From Chloroflexota bacterium (GTDB taxonomy: Bacteria > Chloroflexota > Dormibacteria > Dormibacterales > Dormibacteraceae), in NCBI GenBank assembly GCA_005883575.1, contig VBFH01000023.1:265950-329949 (forward strand): 64,000 nucleotides of DNA. The letters run 5' to 3'. Position numbers and translations under genes: made by a program. The notes under the pieces were generated by a model. That model made no database searches and was not told the origin of the DNA. It saw nothing but the letters and a program-made list of their open reading frames with translations. Positions 55,129 through 62,440 of this stretch are shown here, one piece after another (position 1 is the first letter of the stretch; the number at the start of each line of letters is the position of its first letter).

Positions 55129-55805
55129 GCGCTCGGATATCCCCCGACGGCATGTATTACTGGGATGGACAGAGCTGGGTCACCACCCTCTCGCATGACG
55201 GCCGGCACCGCTGGAATGGGATGGAGTGGATTCCGGCCACAGGAGCTCCGTACGCGGCCTTCGGGTATCAGCCGCAAGGCGAGACGCGGGTCCCGACCTC
55301 ATGGACGCGGTCGCTGCAGTACGCGGTCGCCGCTTGGTACGCATGGTCGATCCTCTACACGTTGGCGATGCCATTCTGGATGGGCGGGATGATGAGCGAG
55401 ATGTTCAACCGGAGCCTCCAGAACCAGGAGAGCCTGAATCCCAATGCGGTTCCTCCGCCACCCGGATTCACCGAGATGATGAGCAGCTTTATGACGTTCG
55501 GCTTGTGGATCACCGTCGTGATCTACGCGGCCATCTTCGCGGTCGCGATCATCGGCGCGCTGCAAGCGTGGACATGGGTGTACTACGTCGTGTTGGTCTT
55601 GCTTGGTCTCAGCGCGATCCTGCTGCCTGTCGACCTGGTCTATGTGTTCGTCGGAGCAAGGATTGCATCGATCGCGGGAATGACGATGCCGTCGTGGCTC
55701 TACCTCGTATCCTTCCTCACCGGTATCCCTGGCGCCGCCCTGTTCGTGTGGATGCTGATCGCGCTGGTCAAGCGCGGCCCGTGGGCGATGCGCCGGATGA
55801 GCTGA
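55125..55805 (+). CDS. Membrane protein with N-terminal aromatic repeats
   Basis: 226 residues. The N-terminus has two similar short motifs, DGMYYWDGQSWVTTLS and DGRHRWNGMEWIP, of the kind found in DUF2510/short-aromatic proteins. Four hydrophobic helices follow (about 69-88, 125-145, 150-172 and 190-212). Coupled to ltaE by ATGA. The 3' end overlaps the convergent PLP dehydratase gene by 38 nt. Function unknown. Confidence 0.65.
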   Translation: MSARISPDGMYYWDGQSWVTTLSHDGRHRWNGMEWIPATGAPYAAFGYQPQGETRVPTSWTRSLQYAVAAWYAWSILYTLAMPFWMGGMMSEMFNRSLQNQESLNPNAVPPPPGFTEMMSSFMTFGLWITVVIYAAIFAVAIIGALQAWTWVYYVVLVLLGLSAILLPVDLVYVFVGARIASIAGMTMPSWLYLVSFLTGIPGAALFVWMLIALVKRGPWAMRRMS

Positions 55806-56706
55806 GAAGGCTCGCCAGCAGAGCGGGGTCGATGTTGCCACCGCTCACCACCGCCACCGTGGTCGGCCCAGGAGGGAGCTGCTCGACGGCGGCGTAAGCC
55901 AGCGCGCCCGCACCTTCGGCGACGACCTTGGCCTTGGCCGCCAACTCGGGGATCGCCGCTTTCAGCCGAGGCTCGGGCACCACGAGCCAGCGGTCGACGC
56001 ACTCCTTCAACAGCTCGAACATTCGCGGATCGAACGGCCCTGTCGTGCCGTCGGCGATCGTCTGGGGCGCCATCGTCACCGGTCCACCGACCTCGAAGAC
56101 TTTCGGCCACATCGCGTAGCCGTCGGACTGCACGCCGATGACTTCGATGCCCGGCCGCGATCCCTTCAGCGCCGAGGCGGTGCCGCTGATCAGCCCCCCA
56201 CCGCCTACCGGCACGATCACCCTCTCGAGGTCATGCACCTCGTCCAGAAGCTCGAGCCCGAGGCCGCCGTGTCCGGCGATGACCTCGGGGTCGGCGAACG
56301 GATGCAGGAACGTCTCCGGCTCATTCCTCCACTCTTCCGCAGCCAGCCAGGCCAGGAGCTCATTGCGCGGCATGAAGATCGGCGATGCTCCCCAGCGCTT
56401 GACGCCCTCGACCTTCGGTGGCGGAGCCGTGTCGAACATGAAAACTCGGCATGGAACGCCGAGCTCGTGCGCCGCGTAAGCGCAGGCCTGGGCGGCGTTT
56501 CCGGCGCTAACCGTGATCAACCCCCGGCGGAGCTCCCCAGGCGGAAGGGCCAGGGCGGCCGCGAAAAAGCCGCGGACCTTGAAGCTACCTGTCGGCTGGA
56601 GGCACTCGAGCTTCAAAGAGGCGCCTTCGGTGGGAACGAGCGGTGAGCGCAGCACGTGCGGCCGGGCTCGTTCGGCGGCCGCGCGGATGCGCTCGATCGG
56701 GATCAT
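55768..56706 (-). CDS. Threonine/serine dehydratase-like PLP enzyme
   Basis: 312 residues of fold type II. The PLP Lys is in PTGSFKVRG near 43, the phosphate-binding VGGGGLISG near 168 and SAGNAAQA near 67. The sequence resembles catabolic threonine dehydratase or serine racemase; no regulatory ACT domain is present. Divergent from the FmdB-like gene with the start only 16 nt away. Confidence 0.87.
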   Translation of the reverse strand: MIPIERIRAAAERARPHVLRSPLVPTEGASLKLECLQPTGSFKVRGFFAAALALPPGELRRGLITVSAGNAAQACAYAAHELGVPCRVFMFDTAPPPKVEGVKRWGASPIFMPRNELLAWLAAEEWRNEPETFLHPFADPEVIAGHGGLGLELLDEVHDLERVIVPVGGGGLISGTASALKGSRPGIEVIGVQSDGYAMWPKVFEVGGPVTMAPQTIADGTTGPFDPRMFELLKECVDRWLVVPEPRLKAAIPELAAKAKVVAEGAGALAYAAVEQLPPGPTTVAVVSGGNIDPALLASLLSSSGASPTGRA

Positions 56707-56722
56707 CGGGATAATCGTATTC

Positions 56723-56974
56723 GTGCCGATTTACGAGTACCGATGTGAGGAGTGCGGCAAGCGATCGTCCGCGCTGCTTGCGAGCTTCTCGTCGACCGAT
56801 CCCGCATGTCCGCACTGCGGCAAGCGGGGTCTTCGCCGCCTGGTCTCCACATTCGCGACCGTGAGCTCAGGGGAGAGCGAGGGTCTGGGTGGCGGTGACG
56901 ATGACTTCGGCGGCGGCGACGACGACTTCGGCGGCGGCGACGACGATTTCGGCGGCGGCGACGACGACTTCTAA
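56723..56974 (+). CDS. FmdB-like zinc-ribbon protein with acidic tandem-repeat tail
   Basis: 83 residues. PIYEYRCEECGKRSS and CPHCGKRGLRRLVS form the FmdB-family zinc ribbon (two CxxC pairs), opening at GTG 56723. The tail is four exact GGGDDDF heptapeptides (about residues 56-83) encoded by near-identical 21-nt units. The stop overlaps the stop of the convergent HD gene. FmdB-type proteins are of uncertain function, some regulatory. Confidence 0.82.
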   Translation: MPIYEYRCEECGKRSSALLASFSSTDPACPHCGKRGLRRLVSTFATVSSGESEGLGGGDDDFGGGDDDFGGGDDDFGGGDDDF

Positions 56975-58359
56975 CCCGTGATCCCGAGCACTTCGTTCGC
57001 GGCCTTGATCAGGTCCTGCCGGTGCGTCTCGTCATGCGCGAAGATGCGAAAAAGTGCCATCCGCACCGGCAGCCTGCGGAAGAGATCGAGCACGCGGCTC
57101 TGCTGGTAGCGGTTCTCGAGCGGCTCATAGAAAAGGATGTCGGCGGTCTCGGTCAGCGGGTTGAACGCGCGCGACTCCTGAGCCGCGACGTCGACCTCGA
57201 AGACGATGTCGCGAAGCGCCGCCGGCAACTGCTCGCGAATCCTCTGGGCAAACTCCTGCCGCGTGACGCTCAGCGCTCCGCTCGGGATGTCGCGGGCGTC
57301 TGTGTGGCCCTGGTAGATCAGCCTCCACTTCAGCTTGCGCGCAACGACGTTCGCCCACGCCTGACCGAGCTCCCGGCGACGCGCGTCGGCATCGCGGTGG
57401 GCCCAGCTGTCGACGTCGGATAGAAGCGACCACTCCGTGAGCGCCTGGAAACGACTGAGGCGATCCAGCGGGTTGCCCCCGAGCAGCAGCTCGAGGGTGG
57501 GCCGAAAAACTTCTCGCAGCTGAAGGTCGATCCGCCGCACGGTGCGGTGGAAGTAGACCTGGTGATAGAGGTAGAGCCGGGCGTTGAGGAACATATACAG
57601 CGCCTCGGCCGCGTGCGCGTGGAGTGTCAGGCCCCGCTCCGAGATGAACGAGTAGTGAACGATCCGCTGGACGTCGACCGGCCCGGCGGAGACCCCGCAA
57701 ATATAGGAATCGCGCGGGACGTAATCCATGTTGTCCGCGGAGAAGGCGCCGATCAGCGCCGGGCGCAGCACCACGAGCCAGGGGGGAGGGTCGAACCGGC
57801 CGAGCTCGTTTGGCGAGATCAGGAAGGCGACCCACCGCGGATCAACGCGCTCGCCCCGCTCGAAGTCGGCGGTCGGCGAGGCGCCCAGCTCGCCGACAGC
57901 GGCCGCCAGCGGCCCGGTGATCAGTGCCCTGCCGATGACCTCATGGTCGATGCCCCAGGTGTCGAGGTAGTTCTCGTCGAAAAAGTGGCCGAAAGGTCCA
58001 TGCCCAACGTCGTGCAGCAGTCCCGCGATGCGCATCGTCTCCTCGACGAGCTGCGAGGATGGCACTTCGGGGCATGTCACCTTCAGCGACGGGTAGAGGT
58101 GACGCGCCCACTCACCGGCCAGGTGCATCGCGCCAAGAGCGTGCTGGAAGCGCGAGTGCTCGGCCGTGGCGAAGACCCACCAAGCGCTCTGCAGTTGGTG
58201 GATGCGACGGAGACGCTGCAGCCAGGCATCGTCGACGAGGTCCTGCTCCGATGCCTGCCCGGGCACACCGCCAGGCCCTCCCTTCGTGATGCGAAGGTAT
58301 CGGTAGATGGGATCGCTCGACAGGTTGACCCGGGAATACTCGGATCGAGCTTCGTCCAC
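56971..58359 (-). CDS. HD-domain phosphohydrolase
   Basis: 462 residues. The H...HD...D metal site is formed by HSRFQHALG near 68, GLLHDVGHGPFGH near 113 and ADNMDYVPRDS near 210. The arrangement matches the SAMHD1/dGTPase-like bacterial HD superfamily (YdhJ type). The substrate may be a dNTP or other nucleotide. GTG 58359; divergent from DUF309, 18 nt apart. Confidence 0.88.
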   Translation of the reverse strand: MDEARSEYSRVNLSSDPIYRYLRITKGGPGGVPGQASEQDLVDDAWLQRLRRIHQLQSAWWVFATAEHSRFQHALGAMHLAGEWARHLYPSLKVTCPEVPSSQLVEETMRIAGLLHDVGHGPFGHFFDENYLDTWGIDHEVIGRALITGPLAAAVGELGASPTADFERGERVDPRWVAFLISPNELGRFDPPPWLVVLRPALIGAFSADNMDYVPRDSYICGVSAGPVDVQRIVHYSFISERGLTLHAHAAEALYMFLNARLYLYHQVYFHRTVRRIDLQLREVFRPTLELLLGGNPLDRLSRFQALTEWSLLSDVDSWAHRDADARRRELGQAWANVVARKLKWRLIYQGHTDARDIPSGALSVTRQEFAQRIREQLPAALRDIVFEVDVAAQESRAFNPLTETADILFYEPLENRYQQSRVLDLFRRLPVRMALFRIFAHDETHRQDLIKAANEVLGITG

Positions 58360-58377
58360 CTGGCGATTATTGCCGTG

Positions 58378-58785
58378 ATGTCACTTTTGACGGAGGGGGT
58401 CGAGCTTTTTAACAGCGGCCGTTACTGGGAAGCCCATGAGGCCTGGGAGCGGGAATGGACGCCCGACCGCAAGGGTTTGGACTCGGGTTTTTACAAGGGC
58501 CTGATCCAGGTCGCCGCCGGGTGCCTGCACTACAGCCGGCGGAACCGGCGAGGCGCGCTCAACAAATGGCGGAGCGGAGCCGACTACCTGCGGCCCTATC
58601 TGCCCGCTCACCATGGCCTTCGCCTGGCCCCGCTCGTGCAGGCAGTCGACGGGTTCCTGGACGCGCTGGCCGGCCCGGTTTGGCCCGAACTGCCGATGCC
58701 GCGGATCGATCAGGAGGGTAGCCCCGAAGCGCGGGCTTCGCCCGCGCCGGGCGAGAGGGGGGACAACCCCCGTGGTCAGGAGTAA
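58378..58785 (+). CDS. DUF309-family protein
   Basis: 135 residues. The motif FNSGRYWEAHEAWEREW near 12 and GFYKGLIQVAAGCLHY near 38 define the DUF309 helical fold. Function unknown. The C-terminal ~30 residues (EGSPEARASPAPGERG) are low-complexity and encoded by a run of two GC hairpins, so they may be a recent read-through extension. Confidence 0.82.
   Translation: MSLLTEGVELFNSGRYWEAHEAWEREWTPDRKGLDSGFYKGLIQVAAGCLHYSRRNRRGALNKWRSGADYLRPYLPAHHGLRLAPLVQAVDGFLDALAGPVWPELPMPRIDQEGSPEARASPAPGERGDNPRGQE
58729..58771. terminator. Two GC hairpins at the end of convergent genes
   Basis: GCGCGGGC-TTC-GCCCGCGC (58729-58747, one shared base in the loop) followed by GGGGG-ACAA-CCCCC (58758-58771). 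They lie within the last codons of DUF309 and just beyond the stop of the convergent molybdopterin-binding protein gene, and could terminate both transcripts. Confidence 0.45.
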
Positions 58786-59768
58786 GGCGGGAAGCGCCTA
58801 CCGGCTCCTGCCTCGATCAGCCCCCCGTGCCCCAAGCGCAGCAGATCTCCGGCATCCGCCCGGCCGTACGCGAAGACAAAAGGAAGCAGCAGGTCCAGGG
58901 AGCTGTTGCGGCCGAAGCCGGCGCACGAGGCTACGCCGACCACCGCGGCCTGACCCAGCCGGCCGAGCCAGAGCATGCTGCCGGGATGCATAGGTGCTCC
59001 GAGCTGCAGAAGCTGACCACCGGCGGACGAAAGCTCGGCGTAGGCGGGGTCGAGCGGATCGATGGCCGAGGCACCGGCGAACAGGACCAGGTCAGCGCCG
59101 CTTGCGAGCGCTTCCTTGTACGCCGCCGCCACCGCCCCAGCGGTGCGCGCCACCTCCCTCACCGCGAGCACCTCGGCCCCGTACCAGCCGAGCTTGGCAG
59201 TAACCGCCGCCCGAAAGAGCTCGCGGGCCTTGGGCTTCAGCCGCTCGGTCGCGACCACGAATGTCTTGAGAGGCCTGAACTTCACCAGCTCGATAGCCGG
59301 GCCCTTATCCCGGCACATCTGCTCCGCCCTTTCGATCAGGCTCCCGGCAATCGCGACCGGGGTCACCTTGCACCCCGCGACCTCCTCGCTCTCAGCGACA
59401 GCCTGGCCGTCCATCAACGTGAAGACCGAGATGTGGCCCAGGGAGTTGATCGCATCGATGAGCTGGCTCCGCACGCGGACCAGACCGCGAGTGCGCGACA
59501 CGAGCCGAGCCTGGCTCTGGACCGGCGGCGTGGGCTGCAGGTCGGGTCCGGCGAGCGCCGCGGCCAGACGTCCCGCTGCGGCGTCCTCATGGAGGTCGCC
59601 TGGCTCGAGCTCGACGAGGTGAATCTCGCCGCTGCGACGGACGCGTTCCAGGTGCGCCTCCGCGAGCACCGTCCCCTTCCTGAGGTCAGGTCCGAGGTCG
59701 TGGACGAGTACGCGTCCTTTTATGTCTGCGGCCGAGGCAGAAGCTCCCTGGAGCCTCAACGCTTTCAT
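58776..59768 (-). CDS. Molybdopterin-binding (MoaB/MoeA-like) domain protein
   Basis: 330 residues. The N-terminal ~100 residues bear GRVLVHDLGPDLRKGTVL, typical of the MoeA/MocA-accessory entry domain, and the C-terminal 180 residues form a MoCF-biosynthesis fold (LVLFAGASAIDPLD, PMHPGSMLWLG). Known relatives act in molybdenum cofactor handling, sometimes next to NTP transferases, but no such partner is adjacent. ATG 59768 is chosen over 59822 for its fit to the family N-terminus. Confidence 0.75.
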   Translation of the reverse strand: MKALRLQGASASAADIKGRVLVHDLGPDLRKGTVLAEAHLERVRRSGEIHLVELEPGDLHEDAAAGRLAAALAGPDLQPTPPVQSQARLVSRTRGLVRVRSQLIDAINSLGHISVFTLMDGQAVAESEEVAGCKVTPVAIAGSLIERAEQMCRDKGPAIELVKFRPLKTFVVATERLKPKARELFRAAVTAKLGWYGAEVLAVREVARTAGAVAAAYKEALASGADLVLFAGASAIDPLDPAYAELSSAGGQLLQLGAPMHPGSMLWLGRLGQAAVVGVASCAGFGRNSSLDLLLPFVFAYGRADAGDLLRLGHGGLIEAGAGRRFPPYS

Positions 59769-59790
59769 GTGATGTGAGGATAGAGAGGCG

Positions 59791-61179
59791 ATGAGCTTGC
59801 CCTCGGTACGGCTATACAACACGTTCTCGCGTCGTAAGGAAGAGCTCCGTCCACTACAGGAGGGAGTGGTCCGTATCTACTCGTGCGGTCCGACCGTCTA
59901 CCGCTACGCGCACGTCGGCAACTTGAGAACATTCATGCTGCCGGACCTTCTCTGCCGCAGCCTCGAGTACCTCGGTTACCGGACCGAGCAGGTCATGAAC
60001 ATCACCGACGTCGGCCATCTCACCGACGACACCTTCGACCGCGGCGAAGACAAGATGCTGGTCTCGGCTCGGCTGGAGAAGAAATCCCCGCAAGAGATCG
60101 CGGCCGCCTACACCGAGGCGTTCCTGGAGGACATCGGCAAGGTCAACATTCGCCCGGCGGCACAGTATCCGCGGGCGACCGCGTACGTCCCTCGGATGGT
60201 GGAGCTCATCGCCAGGCTCATCGAGAGCGGGCACGCCTATCAGGTGGACGGAACGGTCTATTACGACATCGCCAGCTTTCTGGGCTACGGCAGGCTCTCG
60301 GGCAACACGACGGACAAGTTGATGGCTGGAGCGCGCGGCGAGCCCGATCCGCGCAAGCGCCATCCGGGAGACTTCACCCTCTGGAAGTCGGCGGGCGAGC
60401 ATCGCCTACAGGCATGGCAGAGTCCGTGGGGAGATGGATTTCCGGGATGGCACATCGAGTGCTCGGCCATGTCGATGTCGATATTCGGTGACCGTTTCGA
60501 CATTCATACCGGAGGCGCGGACAACGTCTTTCCTCACCACGAGGCCGAGATAGCACAGTCAGAAGCGATCGCCGGGCATCGCGTTGTCAGCCTGTGGATG
60601 CACGGCGGACTGTTGATGCTCTCGGGTTCGCGAATGGCGAAATCCGCCGGCAACTTCTTCCGGATCACGGAGCTCGAGGAGCAGGGCTTCGATCCGCTGG
60701 CGTTTCGGTATCTCGCGCTGCAAGCTAAGTATCGCGCGCCTTTGAACTTCAGCCCCGAGGGATTGGCGGGCGCCGACCGCGTCCTTCGCCAGCTGCGCGA
60801 GCGGGTCGCTGACTGGTCGCACGGTGATGTCGATCCGGACGAGATCGATGAGAGCTGGGACGCGCGTTTCCGCGCGACGATCGGCGACGACCTGGATCTG
60901 CCGGCGGCGATGGCGCTGGTGTCGGAGCTTGTCAAATCTTCTGTTCGTCCGCGCACAAAGGCGTCCCAGCTGCGCGCATGGGATCGCGTGCTCGGCCTGG
61001 ACGTCGGCCGCGCGGTTCCGGAATCCGAGCTGCCTGACGGTGCTGCGGACTTGCTGCGCACTCGCCAGAAGGCTCGGGCGGCAAAGGATTTCGCAAGGTC
61101 CGATCAGCTGCGTGAACAGCTGGCTTCTCTTGGCCTGACAGTGATCGACACGCCTGAAGGACAGCGCATAAAAAGGTAG
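59791..61179 (+). CDS. cysS: Cysteinyl-tRNA synthetase
   Basis: 462 residues, standard length. The zinc site is Cys32 (YSCGPTVYRYAHVGN) with CSAMS and FPHHEAE later, the HIGH variant is HVGN, and the KMSKS loop reads RMAKS (first Lys replaced by Arg). The N-terminal LYNTFSRRKEELRP and the DALR region with RQKARAAKDFARSDQLR are intact. MshC, the mycothiol ligase paralogue, is less likely at this length. Divergent from the molybdopterin gene by 22 nt. Confidence 0.92.
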   Translation: MSLPSVRLYNTFSRRKEELRPLQEGVVRIYSCGPTVYRYAHVGNLRTFMLPDLLCRSLEYLGYRTEQVMNITDVGHLTDDTFDRGEDKMLVSARLEKKSPQEIAAAYTEAFLEDIGKVNIRPAAQYPRATAYVPRMVELIARLIESGHAYQVDGTVYYDIASFLGYGRLSGNTTDKLMAGARGEPDPRKRHPGDFTLWKSAGEHRLQAWQSPWGDGFPGWHIECSAMSMSIFGDRFDIHTGGADNVFPHHEAEIAQSEAIAGHRVVSLWMHGGLLMLSGSRMAKSAGNFFRITELEEQGFDPLAFRYLALQAKYRAPLNFSPEGLAGADRVLRQLRERVADWSHGDVDPDEIDESWDARFRATIGDDLDLPAAMALVSELVKSSVRPRTKASQLRAWDRVLGLDVGRAVPESELPDGAADLLRTRQKARAAKDFARSDQLREQLASLGLTVIDTPEGQRIKR

Positions 61180-61180
61180 A

Positions 61181-61202
61181 GGCCGAACCTTGCGGTCCGG
61201 CC
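61181..61202 (+). terminator. Terminator-like hairpin after cysS
   Basis: GGCCGAACC-TTGC-GGTCCGGCC, nine pairs with one mismatch, starting 1 nt after the cysS stop. It lies in the gap before the convergent membrane-protein gene. Confidence 0.6.
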
Positions 61203-61237
61203 CCACGAGAGGAAGGGGTTGAGCTGAACGCGAACGG

Positions 61238-61789
61238 CTACCGCTGCGGCGGAATCGTCACCGTAGGGTGGTTGGGAGGGTCGGAAGGTTCGGGCTCGAT
61301 CGTCGGCCGTGCCGTCGGGCCGGTCTTGGGAGGCAGAGGGTGATCCTTGCTCTTGTCCTTGGCGTGGCCGTTGGCGTTGCTGTTGTTCCCATGGGCGTTC
61401 GAAGAGCCACCGCCTTTGACGCTAGGTCGCGCGCCGCTGGCGACCGCCGCAGCACCGTGCTGGCTCTCAAAGGAGCTGACACAGTCGCCAATCCCATGCT
61501 GGCCGTCGGTCAGCTTGTCCTTGCAGTCGGCCACATGCTGGCTGACCTGCTGGCCCCAGTCGACCGGATTGACGCTACCGGTGGTCGCCGCCCCGGCCAC
61601 AGTCACCGCAGCGGCAGCGACGGCTACGCCGGTGAGCAGCTTCACCGAGAGGACCGCACCGGCGCCTCCGACCAGCGTCCTCATCCGGGTGCGGCCGATC
61701 GGCGTCCGGCGAGGCGGAATCGGCATCGCCGCCACCGGGTCCAGGACCCTGTGTAGCTCAGATTCCAGCTCGCGCTCGAGATCGCTCAT
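61238..61789 (-). CDS. Membrane/secreted protein paired with ECF sigma factor
   Basis: 183 residues. A cytoplasmic part to about 45 (SDLERELESELHRVL), a hydrophobic helix at about 46-68 (LLTGVAVAAAAVTVAGA) and a Gly/Asn/Ser-rich, then Pro-rich periplasmic tail with two Cys. It follows the sigma gene by 49 nt on the same strand. Arrangement suggests an anti-sigma or envelope-associated partner; no zinc motif is present. ATG 61789 is used rather than the upstream ATG 61822. Confidence 0.6.
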   Translation of the reverse strand: MSDLERELESELHRVLDPVAAMPIPPRRTPIGRTRMRTLVGGAGAVLSVKLLTGVAVAAAAVTVAGAATTGSVNPVDWGQQVSQHVADCKDKLTDGQHGIGDCVSSFESQHGAAAVASGARPSVKGGGSSNAHGNNSNANGHAKDKSKDHPLPPKTGPTARPTIEPEPSDPPNHPTVTIPPQR

Positions 61790-61838
61790 AAGCGAAAAGC
61801 AATAACGCCGACCGCCTGGCAATCAACCATTTTTGAGC

Positions 61839-62411
61839 TCACCGGCCGAGAACCGCCTGCAGCTGCTTGCGGGCCGCCGCGAGGCGCGACGCGACCGTCT
61901 GCTCAGGGATGCCCAGCGCCGCCGCGATCTCACGGTTGCTGTAGCCGTGGTAGTGGCGGAGCACGAGCGCCGCGGCCTGCTTTGTCGGCAGCTTCTTCAT
62001 CGCCCGAAGGAGATCGGATCGCTCTGCCATGGCCGACGGGTCAGGCCCCGGAGCGGGCCGCCCCAGTCGCCTGACGACCTCGCCGGCCTGGCGCAGGCTC
62101 TGGTGCCTGCGATCGGAGATCGCCACGTTGATGGCGATCCTGTGCAGCCAGGCTTCGACCGAAGCCTCCGGCCGCCAGCTTCGCCAGTGCCGGAAAGCGC
62201 GTTCGTAGGTCTCCTGGGCGCAGTCCTCCGCGGTCGCCCGATCGCGGACGAGCGTGATCAGCGTGCCGAGTATCCGGCGGTATGTGTTCCGGTAGAGGCG
62301 TTCGAAGTCAGCCTCCGAGCCCGGCTGGTAGGGCCCTGGGGCCGCCCGCTCCTCGGGTGTCACTGCAGCCGCTGGGGTCTCGTCAGCCGGCGGCTCGTCT
62401 ATTGACTGCAA
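61839..62411 (-). CDS. ECF-type RNA polymerase sigma factor
   Basis: 190 residues from TTG 62411; GTG 62363 would remove a low-complexity N-terminus. Region 2: FERLYRNTYRRILGTL, AEDCAQETYERAFRHW and AWLHRIAINVAISDRRH. Region 4: LPTKQAAALVLRHYHGYSNREIAAALGIPEQTVASRL. Followed by the membrane-protein gene above. Divergent from the helicase gene, whose start lies 29 nt away. Confidence 0.85.
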   Translation of the reverse strand: MQSIDEPPADETPAAAVTPEERAAPGPYQPGSEADFERLYRNTYRRILGTLITLVRDRATAEDCAQETYERAFRHWRSWRPEASVEAWLHRIAINVAISDRRHQSLRQAGEVVRRLGRPAPGPDPSAMAERSDLLRAMKKLPTKQAAALVLRHYHGYSNREIAAALGIPEQTVASRLAAARKQLQAVLGR

Positions 62412-62440
62412 ACGGATGTTCGTCTAACCTCCTCGAACAT

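Noticed and set aside
56880..56972. CRISPR-like or VNTR repeat array
   Set aside because: The 21-nt units are contiguous, in frame and encode the GGGDDDF tail; there are no spacers.
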